From assembly GCA_023228885.1 (NCBI GenBank), contig JALOAJ010000018.1, positions 1 through 45,255 on the forward strand: 45,255 nucleotides of DNA. Direction: 5' to 3'. The position numbers and the translations under genes were made by a program. Shown here one piece after another: positions 1-11,600 of this stretch (within the stretch, counting starts at the first letter, position 1; the number at the start of each line of letters is the position of its first letter). The stretch is from Bacillota bacterium. GTDB lineage: Bacteria > Bacillota > Clostridia > Monoglobales > Firm-18. Below the pieces are notes generated by a model. That model was not told where the DNA came from. It made no database searches and worked only from the letters and a program-made list of their open reading frames with translations.

Positions 1-1
1 A

Positions 2-874
2 AAATATCTTGTGAATTACGAAAGGGTTACTGAAAACAAGAATAACGGCTCTTTCCTGTGGGCGAAGGACGCGGAGCTGTCGGACGGCATAGTTATTGAT
101 GAGTACGGATACGCGGCGTTTAGCGGCGATGGTCAGTATATCCGCTTTAAAGATGTGGATTTCGGAGAAGCAAGCAATGTGATGTCGTTGGTGTTTGCCG
201 GCGATATGTATAACACCTGCGATAAAGTTGAGATAATTATAGGTGATTTTGATTCGGGCAAAAGGTACACTAATCTCCTTAATGTAACTTCTCCTTATAT
301 TCATCAAAACAATACATTAGAAGCTGCGATTGCTGTGACTGCAGGAATTTCCGATGTCTACATACGGGTTGCGGATTATAGGTCGTTAAAAATCGTGGGC
401 TTAACGCTAAAGAGCCGTAATATTGATAATTCAATGGCGGCAAAGGTATACGGCGGAACTTTCGACAGTTACACAAGAACCTTAACCGATCAGTATGTTC
501 CGGCTCGGCATTTTGGATTAGCAGGAGATGTAATTAACCCCACGGTAAATAATACATGGCCGGGCACGGTTTTGGAGTATAAACAGATAATGCTTTCAGA
601 AGACAGTGATACCTTAGAAGTAGCGATTGCAAGCGGCGGCATTTATGCTGGTCAGCCTGTTGAAATCCGAATAGGTGCGCCGGACGGTAAATTGATAGCG
701 AAATATTATGTAAATAGCCATAGTTTTACCGACTATACGCCCAATAAGATTACGCTTGATGAAATTCTGGAAGCCGGAATGTATGATTTTTATCTGGTTT
801 TCCCGCTTGAACCGAGGATAGGCAACAATAAATCTTCGAATGTGTATTACTTCGGTTTCAAAAAAATTAATTAA
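2..874 (+). CDS. CBM6-like carbohydrate-binding surface protein, 5' end outside window
   Basis: The reading frame is open to the left edge, so the N-terminus is missing; the first in-frame start-like codon is a GTG at 11, with no ribosome site visible. What remains (about 290 residues) consists of two beta-rich modules. The first carries the phrase IRFKDVDFG, typical of CBM6-like modules. The second has WPGTVLEYKQI and later APDGKLIAKYY, closely matching the N-terminal module of the SLH protein at 3816 (WPGDWANYKDI, SPNGPLVAKFT). No catalytic domain is visible in the part present. The likely role is binding polysaccharide at the cell surface. It is followed after 16 bp by the LamG protein at 891, so it probably belongs to the same operon. 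The family call rests on motif resemblance only; the upstream part could hold an enzyme or anchor. Confidence 0.7.
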   Translation, partial: KYLVNYERVTENKNNGSFLWAKDAELSDGIVIDEYGYAAFSGDGQYIRFKDVDFGEASNVMSLVFAGDMYNTCDKVEIIIGDFDSGKRYTNLLNVTSPYIHQNNTLEAAIAVTAGISDVYIRVADYRSLKIVGLTLKSRNIDNSMAAKVYGGTFDSYTRTLTDQYVPARHFGLAGDVINPTVNNTWPGTVLEYKQIMLSEDSDTLEVAIASGGIYAGQPVEIRIGAPDGKLIAKYYVNSHSFTDYTPNKITLDEILEAGMYDFYLVFPLEPRIGNNKSSNVYYFGFKKIN

Positions 875-890
875 AAGAGGCGGTGTATAT

Positions 891-3785
891 ATGAGACAGA
901 GTATATCAATGTTTTTGGCTATATTCTTGATGTTTGCCAGTTTCTCAATAAGCGTCCCCGCGGCAAGGGCGGACGCCGACTTGATTTTTGAACTTGCAAT
1001 CACAGGTGAAAATGGCGCTGCAACCCAAGCTAATGTGTCGAATACGGTTGAGGGTAACGATTCGGTGTTGGGCATTAAGGGTACACCGATGATTGGCGAA
1101 TTTCATGGCGCTGCAGGAACAAAAAAATATCTTTCGTTCGGAGACAATGTGTTGGATGCAGTGCCTGCGGATAATCAGTTGAATAGGGCAATGGTATCAG
1201 TAGAGGACACTAATTTTATTAACAAAGATGCCTTGACCTTTGAAGCGTGGCTCAAACCCAAAAGTGTGACGACCAGCGTTTATCAGCATCCTTTTGCTCT
1301 GCCTTCGCCTTTGACGACAACCGACTACTCGGGTTTTGAAATTTTTACCGTAGGAAACAGCTGGCGAATGCGCGTTGGCGGAAGTTACAAAGGTATAGAG
1401 AACAGTGTAGATATGACGGGCTACTGCGGTAATTGGACACATATTGTCGTTACGCGCCAATGGAGTAACGATAGATGGACTTCCTATACCTATGTGAATG
1501 GCGTACAGGTTCCCGGTTTTAACATAGTAAATGCGCAACCCAACCCGGCCGGGAGAAGGGATGAGACCGGTTACATATTAGGTATAGGAAACGGAAATCA
1601 GCATAATGGGCTCAGAGCTTTCAAGGGTGATATTGCTACATTTAAGGTTTTTAATAAAATTCTTACACCGTCGGAAGCGTTAGCTAATTACAACGCAACA
1701 TTATTGGATTTCACCCCGTGTCCCGAAACAATGGAAATTGAAAGTGTTACGCCTGCAAAAGGTCTCTTAAATCCTGCCGGGGGGCAAATTATAATTAATT
1801 TTAATGACTTTGTAGACAAGGATACGCTCAGCGGCATTGCTTTTACTAAAAGCGGCGACTCTGTAAACATCGGCGTCGTGAAAACTGATGCGGGAGCCAC
1901 CAAAATCGTTCGTGTGGAATTTCCTGCTTTGGATAAAGTCGCAAGTTATGTCCTAACAATACCTGCAACAGTAAAATCTGTAAACAATAATGCCGTTGAG
2001 TCGGCTGTGTATCATTTCAGCGCATGGACGGATGCGCTGGTTTTTGAGCTTGATATTTCGGGCACAAGCGGCATAGCAACTGTGAAGGATGTTTCTGACG
2101 CTGTTTCAGGCAGTAGTTCGGATATGGAGATTTTAGGCACTCTGATGCTCGGTTCATTTCAAAGCTATGTCGGAGAGACGAAATATATTTCGATAGGAAA
2201 CTCTGAAATCACTGCTGTCGACGGTGAAAAAGACCCGCTGAATAGATCTGCTATACTGGTTCAAAACGATGATTTCCTGGGGCAAAATGAAATGACCATT
2301 GAAACATGGATGAAACCTAAATGGATGTCAAATGCCGTCAACGGTTATGGAATTAATTATCCTTTTTCACTTTCAAACGGGATAATCAACGCATCATCCT
2401 TTGAGACTATGATATTTGGAGATAGTTTTTATGTGCGTCCGGGAGGCGCGAGCGGACCCGTTACACTTACAAATATGAGCGCCTATAACGATGGGTGGAT
2501 GCATGTTGCTATTACCCGTAAGTGGAATAACCCGGGATCAACTTCCGGAACCTGGTCATATGAAACCTTTGTAAACGGCAATAAAATAGATGCATTAAGT
2601 ACCACAACGGCCTCGACTACAAGGCTTGCCGAAACGGATCATTTTTTAGCCATAGGACACTCAAGTTGGAATGGTGATAATGACAGCCGCAGAACCAGAT
2701 CCTTTAGGGGTGATGTGGCGATGTTTAAGGTTTATAACAAACTATTAACGCCGGCAGATGTGCTGAAAAATTATCATGACACCGAAGGAAACTTTGCAAT
2801 TTCGTCAGATAAGGAAATGGAAATTGTAAGCGTGACGCCGGAAGGGGGTAAAATCACCACAAAAGCGGGTAAGTTTGTAATTGAGTTCAGCGATTATGTC
2901 GACTTGGATTCCCTTTCAGGAATTACCTTGAAAAAAGCGGATGGAAGCGCGGTAAAGGGTGTCGTTTTCGTGGATACTGCCTCGAAATTTAGCAAAACGG
3001 TCATGGTTAATCATGGTACTTTGGAGGACCGTGCGGAATATATCCTGACAATTGACACTACGGTGAAATCCTTAGGAGGTAAATTTGTTCAGCAAACCAA
3101 GCACTATGAATTCGACGCGGAGAAAATGGGCGTGGGAGGCGCACCGGAAGTGCTTTATACAAATCTGAACGGGTTATCATACAGCGATAATATTATAGAC
3201 ATCATTTTCGACAATGACATGGCGGAAAGCTCGTTTAATGCCACAAGGTTTGCCCTGCGCGGCGCAGATGATAAAAAGATACCAACCGAGTTTATAGGGT
3301 ATAACTCGTCAATAAGAAGAGCGCAAATCAAACTATTAGAGCGCCTTGACTTTAACGCCGAATATACTCTTACTGTCGGCGGCATGTCCGACAAACAGGG
3401 CGGCGTTCTGAAACAGCGGGACATTACTTTTAAGATTAAGGATTATGAAGCAACGGTGGAAAAGCTGTATTTTACCAATGGGGATAATCAACAGATAAAT
3501 CAAATACAGGGCTCCGCCGAAGTAAAGGCAAACGCAAAGCTTGTAAACAATTCAAGCGATTGGAAAACCTGCGCTGTTATAACGGTGGCGGCTGATGAAT
3601 CCGGCAGGATTGTTTTCATAAAGGATGTTCGAGAGGATATTGCACCGAAAGGGAATGCGATAATAACGGCTGGGGTTTCGGCAGCAGGTTTTACAAACGG
3701 ATACACATTAAAGGCATATGTTTGGGACATCACATTAAATGGGTTTTTGCCTGTAATATTCAACCCGCTGAATATCGGCTACTGA
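891..3785 (+). CDS. Secreted LamG / Ig-like (SbsA-type) multidomain surface protein
   Basis: Protein of 964 residues. ATG at 891 was chosen over an upstream in-frame ATG at 840 because it follows an AAGAGGCGG site and begins a clear signal peptide (MRQSISMFLAIFLMF, cleavage near ARA-DA). Domain order: LamG/concanavalin-like fold (about 37-267), Big_5/SbsA-like Ig domain (280-377), second LamG of a different subtype (382-623), two more Ig-like domains (642-742, 752-853), and a C-terminal beta domain (854-964) ending in the pattern LKAYVWD. LamG domains commonly bind glycans; no catalytic motif, SLH or LPXTG anchor is visible, so attachment is unclear. Residues from about 1000 to 2760 align without net gaps to the protein encoded at 8669, a clear paralogue. 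It sits in the middle of a five-gene surface-protein operon. Confidence 0.82.
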   Translation: MRQSISMFLAIFLMFASFSISVPAARADADLIFELAITGENGAATQANVSNTVEGNDSVLGIKGTPMIGEFHGAAGTKKYLSFGDNVLDAVPADNQLNRAMVSVEDTNFINKDALTFEAWLKPKSVTTSVYQHPFALPSPLTTTDYSGFEIFTVGNSWRMRVGGSYKGIENSVDMTGYCGNWTHIVVTRQWSNDRWTSYTYVNGVQVPGFNIVNAQPNPAGRRDETGYILGIGNGNQHNGLRAFKGDIATFKVFNKILTPSEALANYNATLLDFTPCPETMEIESVTPAKGLLNPAGGQIIINFNDFVDKDTLSGIAFTKSGDSVNIGVVKTDAGATKIVRVEFPALDKVASYVLTIPATVKSVNNNAVESAVYHFSAWTDALVFELDISGTSGIATVKDVSDAVSGSSSDMEILGTLMLGSFQSYVGETKYISIGNSEITAVDGEKDPLNRSAILVQNDDFLGQNEMTIETWMKPKWMSNAVNGYGINYPFSLSNGIINASSFETMIFGDSFYVRPGGASGPVTLTNMSAYNDGWMHVAITRKWNNPGSTSGTWSYETFVNGNKIDALSTTTASTTRLAETDHFLAIGHSSWNGDNDSRRTRSFRGDVAMFKVYNKLLTPADVLKNYHDTEGNFAISSDKEMEIVSVTPEGGKITTKAGKFVIEFSDYVDLDSLSGITLKKADGSAVKGVVFVDTASKFSKTVMVNHGTLEDRAEYILTIDTTVKSLGGKFVQQTKHYEFDAEKMGVGGAPEVLYTNLNGLSYSDNIIDIIFDNDMAESSFNATRFALRGADDKKIPTEFIGYNSSIRRAQIKLLERLDFNAEYTLTVGGMSDKQGGVLKQRDITFKIKDYEATVEKLYFTNGDNQQINQIQGSAEVKANAKLVNNSSDWKTCAVITVAADESGRIVFIKDVREDIAPKGNAIITAGVSAAGFTNGYTLKAYVWDITLNGFLPVIFNPLNIGY

Positions 3786-3815
3786 TAAACAAAGAATTGG
3801 ACGGAGGTTAATATT

Positions 3816-6800
3816 ATGAGGGAACGAATACTTGCTTTGACTATGGTGGTTGTGATAAGCTTGGGTATTTCACCGGTTTTTGCCGCATTAAAAATTAATC
3901 CGTATGAGGGTTTTTCGACTTCACAAATTAGTGATTACAAGTGTGACAAACCCGCTTTTTCAACATCGGGACTTTTGGGCGGATTGTGGCCCGGTGACTG
4001 GGCGAATTATAAAGACATTGATTTTGGCAAAACGGAGCCTACCTCGGTGGATCTTTGGATTGGAGCTCCTAAAGAGCATGCAGGGATTACGGAACTGAGG
4101 CTTGACTCACCCAATGGTCCGCTTGTAGCAAAATTTACCGCTGTTCCGTCAGACTTCAGGGAGCCGCTTAAACACACGGTGGAGATTGTACTGAGGTTTA
4201 CAGGAGTACATGACCTTTATATAATGAGCTCTAAAGGCACGCATGCCTACTATGATATACAGTTTAACAAGCCGGAAACGGACGATAAATTCCGGTATTC
4301 GGAATACACGGGGGAACCGGCGTTTTCCGATATCGCGGGCAACCCTCACAGTTCAGCCATTTCTATCATCACCTCCCTTGGTTTAATTGATTCGGAACCA
4401 ACGAAACGCAACTTTTTTCCCGAACTTGGCGTAGCGCGCAGCGAAGTCGCCACAGCGTTTTACCGTATTCTTGCAGGTGAAAGCGCTGGATATTTTCCCG
4501 GCATTGCGTTTCAAGACATTGACCCTTCAAGCGGCTATGCGGATGCGGTAAACTATCTGTACAGCAATGAAATTATAAAGGGGACGGACACATATTTGTT
4601 TCAGCCGGATTCTTATATAACCATGCAGGATGCGTTAACCATAGCGTGCAGGGCATTGGGGTACGGCGACCTTGCCGAGCTTAAAGGCGGCTATCCGTAC
4701 GGTTACATGATTATAGCTGCGGAACAAAAACTTACAAGCGGTATAAAATCAGATGGCAACCTTCGCCGCGGTGAGTTCGCCAGATTAATGCACAATGTGA
4801 TTAACGCCGATTTTTTGGACATTTCATCTATTCGCAACGGCGATTTAATATATCAAAAGGCAAAGGGAATTTTAAGCAAAGCCTGCAGTATTTACCGAGC
4901 GCGCGGTATAGTAACAGCAAATTATCTTACATCCTTATACTCACCCCAAGCATCAGTGCTTTTTAACGAGGTAATAGTAAACGGCGCCGTTTATAAGGTC
5001 GGAACCACAGATGCAGCTGCAATGCTTGGGATGGACTGTGAATTCTATTACCATGATAATAATGATATAAGAACAATGGTTGCAATACTGCCAAGCGGCG
5101 GGGTTGAAATTCTTGATGTTGAAGATTACGGAGAGGGTGAAGTTAATATTTCCGCCGCAGGCGTCACCTATTACAAAGACCACAGAAGCGGACAGATTGA
5201 TTTTGGCCCCGGGACTAACATTATATTTAACGGTGTAGCGTTAGATCAAAGACTTGACGATGTTTTGGATCCGAACCTTTTCAAAGGCTCTGTCCGTGCC
5301 ATTGATAACGGCAGCGGTTATGAAACTGTTTTTATTAATAATTATTTTAATATTATTGTTGAAGCGTACAATGCTTCTTCCTTGACTTTGAAGGACAGGT
5401 TGAGCGGACAAATCATATCCGTAGACGAAAATGAAAACACCGTTATCATCACAAAAGGCGGGGTAAAAAGTCGTATGAAAGATTTAGAGGCAGGTGATGT
5501 GGCGGCGGTCTATTTAAGCCGTAGCGCGAAGGGCAGACCGTTTGTCAGGATATACGCGGGAGGCGAAGATATTACGGGATCGGTATCTGAAATCTCGGAT
5601 GACTTTGTATATGTGGACGGTAAGCCCTTCAAGGTGGCAAGTGAGTGCACAGACACCGTTAAGCTGCTCGGCTTTGTCGGTAGGTTTTCCATTAATATTT
5701 ATGGAGAGATTGTGACATTTAAAGCGAGCAGTGGCGAGGGGAGCATGTCGATTGGTTTTATTATGGAAGTTGGCATCAAAAGAAAAGGGCTGAATTCCAC
5801 GCTTGAAATGCGGATTTTCGGAGAGGATAACAAAGTATCCGTCTATGAGTCGGCAGAAAAAGTTGTAGTAGACGCGATACCTTTCAATTTATCAGGCTCC
5901 GATATAGAAAGCGTTTGGTCGTGGCTTTCTACAGTGAATATGAGAACAGTGGTGCGCTATCTTCTGAATGAGAATGGCAAAATAGCTAAATTGGATACAT
6001 ATTTAGAGGGCAATAGAGGACCTGACGATGTATTAAAGATGATTGGAACACCAAGACAAACATACCTCTATGCTCCTACCAGGAATATTATTGCGACGGG
6101 TGGCAAGGGAGTTGCCCGGTTACAGGGAAGTACTGGTACTCTCATAATGTATTATAACGATGGCTCTGATGAAAGGCTTTATTACAAAGGACCTTTCGGA
6201 AATAACATTGACGCCACTATGCGGCCGGTAGGCGACTTATATTCAAGCACCGGGGAAGATTATGTTGCGGATGTTTTTGTGTGGAATGTCCAAGATCCCA
6301 TGGTTTCTTGGAAAGATCCGTTCATTTTTGATAAAATCACCCGCGCCACGAACCAAAACGGCGAGTTAATCCATAATATTTACGGATATTCGGGACCATC
6401 TTATGTGACTTATATCCTGCCGGATGAAATCAATGTTCCAGGAACGCAAATACACACGATTTTTGCAAATGTTCAAAAGGGCGACTGGATTCGGGTGAAG
6501 CCCAATAGAATGAATGAAATAATACTGGCTGAGATAATAATGACACATGATATTGCGCCAATTGTCGCCGGCATTACCCCTGTTTTGAACCCGTCCATAT
6601 ATTTCAGCGGAAGTACCGACATTCAGGATTTTAATATGTTATACGGCCGCGTAATCGAAAATAACGACGGATATTTGGCGGTACAGCATGGAGGCAGAAC
6701 CGGCAATCTCATTGAAGTTATCAACACCTCGCTATCGGCGGTGACGAAAATTGAGAGGAATGAAAAAGGTGAGGTTTCATTGACGCCAAGTCTTAAAATA

Positions 6801-6887
6801 GGCAATGTAAGTAAAGACGATATTGTAGCGGTATTGATAATAGGCACGGCCAGACAGGTTATTATTTTACCTGATGATTCCATATAA
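3816..6887 (+). CDS. Long SLH surface protein with N-terminal CBM6-like module
   Basis: Protein of 1023 residues; ATG at 3816 follows GGAGG at 3803-3807. Signal peptide about 1-23 (ending VFAA). Residues 28-152 form a CBM6-like module (WPGDWANYKDIDFG). Residues 169-330 contain three S-layer homology repeats whose TRAE-type motifs read VARSE (206), ITMQD (268) and LRRGE (316), so the middle one has lost its arginine. Residues 291-294 read GGYP, which is repeated at the same place in the protein at 38923. The remaining 690 residues are a long beta-rich region of unknown family. The 38923 protein resembles this one through that whole region, for example GSVSEISDDFVYVDG here and GNVSELSESEIIVRD there. 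It probably binds secondary cell-wall polymer through SLH and presents a glycan-binding or scaffold surface. It is followed after 18 bp by the shorter SLH protein. The function of the C-terminal region is unknown. Confidence 0.8.
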   Translation: MRERILALTMVVVISLGISPVFAALKINPYEGFSTSQISDYKCDKPAFSTSGLLGGLWPGDWANYKDIDFGKTEPTSVDLWIGAPKEHAGITELRLDSPNGPLVAKFTAVPSDFREPLKHTVEIVLRFTGVHDLYIMSSKGTHAYYDIQFNKPETDDKFRYSEYTGEPAFSDIAGNPHSSAISIITSLGLIDSEPTKRNFFPELGVARSEVATAFYRILAGESAGYFPGIAFQDIDPSSGYADAVNYLYSNEIIKGTDTYLFQPDSYITMQDALTIACRALGYGDLAELKGGYPYGYMIIAAEQKLTSGIKSDGNLRRGEFARLMHNVINADFLDISSIRNGDLIYQKAKGILSKACSIYRARGIVTANYLTSLYSPQASVLFNEVIVNGAVYKVGTTDAAAMLGMDCEFYYHDNNDIRTMVAILPSGGVEILDVEDYGEGEVNISAAGVTYYKDHRSGQIDFGPGTNIIFNGVALDQRLDDVLDPNLFKGSVRAIDNGSGYETVFINNYFNIIVEAYNASSLTLKDRLSGQIISVDENENTVIITKGGVKSRMKDLEAGDVAAVYLSRSAKGRPFVRIYAGGEDITGSVSEISDDFVYVDGKPFKVASECTDTVKLLGFVGRFSINIYGEIVTFKASSGEGSMSIGFIMEVGIKRKGLNSTLEMRIFGEDNKVSVYESAEKVVVDAIPFNLSGSDIESVWSWLSTVNMRTVVRYLLNENGKIAKLDTYLEGNRGPDDVLKMIGTPRQTYLYAPTRNIIATGGKGVARLQGSTGTLIMYYNDGSDERLYYKGPFGNNIDATMRPVGDLYSSTGEDYVADVFVWNVQDPMVSWKDPFIFDKITRATNQNGELIHNIYGYSGPSYVTYILPDEINVPGTQIHTIFANVQKGDWIRVKPNRMNEIILAEIIMTHDIAPIVAGITPVLNPSIYFSGSTDIQDFNMLYGRVIENNDGYLAVQHGGRTGNLIEVINTSLSAVTKIERNEKGEVSLTPSLKIGNVSKDDIVAVLIIGTARQVIILPDDSI

Positions 6888-6905
6888 GGAGGTGAGGAAA
6901 TTAAT

Positions 6906-8633
6906 ATGAAAGCTAAATTGTTATCGTGTATCACTGTTGTTTTGACCTGTGTCATATGTTTTCCCATTATCGGCGGAGCTATGGGAAATATAAGCGCGAA
7001 TATTAAATACGACTATGTGGAGGATGGCATAAAGGCAGAGGGCGTTGTGGTAAACGAGTTACCCGGTCTTATGCTGACGCTTAAAATAACGGATAGCACA
7101 GGCAAAATAGTCGGTGTATCACAGACAAGAACATTGTTAAATGAGAGAAAGCAGGTGGCTTTTTCGTTCCCTGCGGTAATGCTTAAGCAAGAAGTTTTAA
7201 GCGGTAATCTTGAAGTAAGCATATCGGGGCATCTGGTAGGCACAACCGCTCCGTTTACTGTGAAACATATCGGTTCGGAACTTATGCTTGACATACTACG
7301 GGAAGTCAATGCCATAACCAGCTCAAGCTTTGAAGAGGTTATTTTGGAGAAGGCAGGAGAATTAAACGCCGATACTGCCTCGTATACTAAGCTGAAACCG
7401 GATGGGAAAGTAATTTTCAGAACTCTCATGTACGGCAAAGTCTACGATATACCCGCAGGCAGCCAGACAGAACAGGACAAGAAAAAGATTACTGGCGAGA
7501 CGGCGCGTTTTCTTATAAATTATAAATACGCGCTGAATGTTGCGTTGTTTACCGTTATAAATACTCAAGATGATTTTGCCGAATGGTACTGCGCAAACTT
7601 TGAAGCTTATGCAATGGACAAGGATGACCCCGCAACCGATTTGCATGAGGAAATGGCGTTGCAATACCTGAATCAGATGAAGTCGGCGCCGAATTTTTTA
7701 AGCAGAATCAAAAATGTATCCGGCTATAAGAGCATGAACGAAATCAAAGATTACATTTTCGAAAGTGCATTGCTTACCTTTATACATGAGGCGCATTACA
7801 GAGAGGTTCGTACCATGATGGAAACCTTCCCCGCGGTTTTCGGCGTGAATTCGGCGGATTTCGGAAAATTGCCAGCTGCCAAGCAGGGTGAATGCTACTC
7901 TAAGTTTGCCGGGAAACCATACGCGACTTACAAAGCTGCCGGCGATGAGTTGAATCGGCTGATAAAAGAAATGTTGGACGGGTCCGGCAGCACACCGGCG
8001 CCTCAAGGCGGCAGAGGTTCATCCCAAACCGTGGCATTCCCGACAGTAACCCCGGACCCGAATGCGGATATAATCAACGCAGTTCCGGATAACAATCCGA
8101 AGCCTCTGTATACTGATATGGCGTCCGCCGAGTGGGCTAAAGAGGCCGTGGAAGTTTTAAGCGCACGGCAAATTGTATCGGGCAAAGGCGGCGGAATTTT
8201 TGCTCCCAATGACCTTGTCACACGTGCTGAATTTACTAAGATGCTGATGCTTTCGCTGTCGGCAGAAATTGATGAAAATGCGGCTTCGGATTTTAACGAC
8301 ATAAGCGCCTCCGATTGGTTCGCTCTCTATGTGGCGGCGGCTCAAAGAGAAGGTATCGCGATGGGGAATGACAGAAACGAATTTGAGCCTAACTCTCCCA
8401 TTACCCGTCAGGACATGGTGGTTCTGCTTTACCGGGCAATGCGCGCGGGAGCGCCGCAGTCCGAAACGGCGGAGTTCAGGGATTGGGGCGATGTCAGCGA
8501 CTATGCCCGGGACGCGGTGATTTACTTGTATGAAAAAGGTTATGTAAAAGGTATAGGAGACGGAATATTCGGAGCGAGGCAGAATACAACCCGGGCGCAG
8601 GCGGCACAGATTCTATTCAATCTTATTAAGTAA
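6906..8633 (+). CDS. Short SLH surface protein with helical middle domain
   Basis: Protein of 575 residues with a strong AAGGAGGTGAGG ribosome site just before ATG 6906. Signal peptide about 1-30. Residues about 30-130 look like an Ig-like beta domain, 130-370 a mostly helical region of unknown family, and 370-400 a Pro/Gly/Ser-rich linker. Three well-formed SLH repeats follow (401-450, 461-512, 521-575) with motifs VTRAE, ITRQD and TTRAQ, so it should bind the pyruvylated or related secondary cell-wall polymer. The same plan (beta domain, helical region, linker, C-terminal SLH) occurs in the protein at 37082, and both genes neighbour a long SLH-type protein. It was probably translated together with the long protein upstream (18 bp gap). 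The biochemical role beyond wall attachment cannot be read from the sequence. Confidence 0.85.
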   Translation: MKAKLLSCITVVLTCVICFPIIGGAMGNISANIKYDYVEDGIKAEGVVVNELPGLMLTLKITDSTGKIVGVSQTRTLLNERKQVAFSFPAVMLKQEVLSGNLEVSISGHLVGTTAPFTVKHIGSELMLDILREVNAITSSSFEEVILEKAGELNADTASYTKLKPDGKVIFRTLMYGKVYDIPAGSQTEQDKKKITGETARFLINYKYALNVALFTVINTQDDFAEWYCANFEAYAMDKDDPATDLHEEMALQYLNQMKSAPNFLSRIKNVSGYKSMNEIKDYIFESALLTFIHEAHYREVRTMMETFPAVFGVNSADFGKLPAAKQGECYSKFAGKPYATYKAAGDELNRLIKEMLDGSGSTPAPQGGRGSSQTVAFPTVTPDPNADIINAVPDNNPKPLYTDMASAEWAKEAVEVLSARQIVSGKGGGIFAPNDLVTRAEFTKMLMLSLSAEIDENAASDFNDISASDWFALYVAAAQREGIAMGNDRNEFEPNSPITRQDMVVLLYRAMRAGAPQSETAEFRDWGDVSDYARDAVIYLYEKGYVKGIGDGIFGARQNTTRAQAAQILFNLIK

Positions 8634-8668
8634 GAAAACAAATTTATAATAAAAAAGGAGAATAGAAA

Positions 8669-11600
8669 ATGAAAGAAAAAATGAAACAGAAAATGTCACT
8701 GCTATTGACATTGGTCATGATTTTTGCGCTTTTACCTGCGGGGGTTTTCACGGCAAGCGCAAATGGCAACTTGATTTTCGAACTTGGAATCACGGGCGGA
8801 GATGGCGCCGCAACCCAAGCTAATGTGTCCAATACGGTTGCAGGTAACAGTTCGGTGTTAAGCGTTGTGGGTACACCGATGATTAGCGAATTTTTCGGCT
8901 CTAACGGAACAAAAAGGTTTCTTGCGTTCGGAGACAATGTATTGAATGCAGCGCCTGCGGACAACCAGTTGAACAGGGCAATGGTAGCTGTCCAGGACGC
9001 CGAATTTATTAACAAAGACACCTTGACCTTTGAAACATGGTTCAGACCCAAAAACACGACGACCGCAATTATTTCTCACCCCTTCTCTATTATTTCGCCT
9101 TCGACATCAACCGACAGTTCGGCTTTTGAAATTTTAGCCAATGGAGACTATTGGTATATTCGCGCCGGCGGGAATTACCAGGGCGCTCAAATCGGTAGAT
9201 GGATGACGGACTACATCAGCGGTAATTGGATGCATATGGTCACTACACGCCAATGGAACCCTGCAACTAATAGATGGGTTTCCAAAACCTACATAAATGG
9301 CGCACATGAACCTACTTTAGACATAGATGCCATACCCGTTCCCGCTCCCGCATCGAACCCGTTGAGAAAGAATGAGAATGGTTATGTATTAGGCATAGGA
9401 AACGCAAATCAGAATAACGGACTCAGAGCTTTAAAGGGTGACATTGCCACATTTAAGGTTTACAACAAAATTCTTACAGCATCGGAAGCGTTAGATAATT
9501 ATAACGCAACCGTAATGGATTTCGTCGCACTTCCCGAAACAATGCAAATTGAAAATGTTACGCCTGAGGGAGGCGTTATAAATTCCGCAACTGATGAAAT
9601 TAAAATTGATTTCAACAACTATGTAGACAAGAACACGCTTAGCGGCATTACTTTTAAAAAGAGTGGAGATTCTGCAAACATCGGTGTCGTGAAAACTGCC
9701 GAGGGAGTTATCAAGACTGTTCGTGTGGAATATCCGAGTTTGGATGAAGGTGCGAATTATGTACTTACAATACCTGCGACAGTAAAATCTATAAACAATT
9801 ACTCTGTTGAGCCTGCTGTGTATAATTACAGCGCATGGACGGATGCGCTGGTTTTTGAGCTTAATATTTCAGGAACAAATGGTCAAGCGGCAACTGTGGG
9901 TGATGTGTCGAATAAAGTTGCGGGCAGCACTTCGGTGTTGGGTATTAAGGGTACACCGATGATTAATGAATATCAGGGCTCTGACGGCATAAGAAAATAT
10001 CTTTCGTTCGGAGACAATGTGTTGGATGCGGCGCCTGCGGATAATCAGTTGAATAGAGCAATGGTATCAGTAGAGGACGCTAATTTCATTAACAAAGATG
10101 CCTTGACTTTTGAAACATGGATCAGACCCAAAAACACGACGAATGTGGTTAGTTATCACCCTTTTTCTATTGTTTCACCTTTGACAACAACCGACTACTC
10201 GGCTTTTGAAATTTTTACCGTAGGAAACTATTGGTATATGCGCGCTGGAGGGAATTACAAAGGAGCCCAAGCCGCTGCATGGGTAACGGACTACGCTGAT
10301 AAATGGATACATATGGTCGTTACACGCCAATGGAATGGTTCCAAATGGACTTCCTTCACCTATTTGAATGGCGTACGGTTTACCGGTTTTGACATAAATA
10401 ATGTGCAACCCAGCCCGACGGGGAGAAAGGACGAGGTCGGTTATGTATTAGGCATAGGAAACGCAAATCAAAGTAACGGGCTCAGAGCTTTAAAGGGTGA
10501 CATTGGGTCATTTAAGGTTTACAACAAAATTTTTACACCACAGGAAGCATTAGCTAAATACTACGCAACAGCAGCAGGGTTCACTGAGCCTTCAGATACA
10601 ATGGAAATTGAGAGCGTTACTCCTGCGGATGGTCTTCTAAATCCTGCCGAGGGTGAAATTACAATTAACTTCAGTGACTTTGTAGACAAGAACACGCTGG
10701 GTGACATTACTTTAAAAAAGAGTGGCGATGCTGTGAACAAGGGCGCTGTGAAAACTGATGAGGGCAGCACCAAAATTGTTCGTGTGGAATATTCGAGTTT
10801 GGATGAAGGCGTAAATTATGTACTTACAATACCTGCGACAATTAAAAATACAGGCAATGTTGCCGTTGTCCCGGGTGTATATAATTTCCGCACTTGGTCG
10901 GATTCGTTGGTTTTTGAACTTGATATTACAGGAGCAAGCGGCGCAGCAACTGAGAGCGACATTTCTAACGCTGTTTCAGGCAGCAACTCGGGGATGGAGA
11001 TTTTAGGCACTCTGATGCTCGGTTCATTTCAAAGCCATGCCGGAGATACAAAATATATTTCGATAGGGAACTCTGAAATCGCTGCTGTCGACGGTGAAAA
11101 CGATCCGCTAAATAGATCTGCGATACTGGTTGATAGTGATTATTTCCGCGGGCAAAATGAAATGACCATTGAAACATGGATTAAACCTAAATGGATGTCA
11201 AATGCCGTCAACGGTTATGGAATTAATTATCCTTTTTCACTTTCAAACGGGATAATCAACGCATCATCCTTTGAGACTATGATACTTGGAGATAGTTTTT
11301 ATGTGCGTCCGGGAGGCGCGAGCGGACCCGTTACACTTACAAATATGAGCGACTATAACGATGGATGGATGCATGTTGCTATTACCCGTAAGTGGAATAA
11401 CCCGGGATCAACTTCCGGAACCTGGTCATATGAAACCTTTGTAAACGGTAATAAAATAGATGAATTAAGTCAAACAACAGCCTCGACTACAAGGATTTCC
11501 GAAACGGATCATCTTTTAGCCATAGGGCACTCAAGCTGGAATGGCGATAATGACAGCCGCAGAACCAGATCCTTTAGGGGTGATGTGGCGATGTTTAAGG

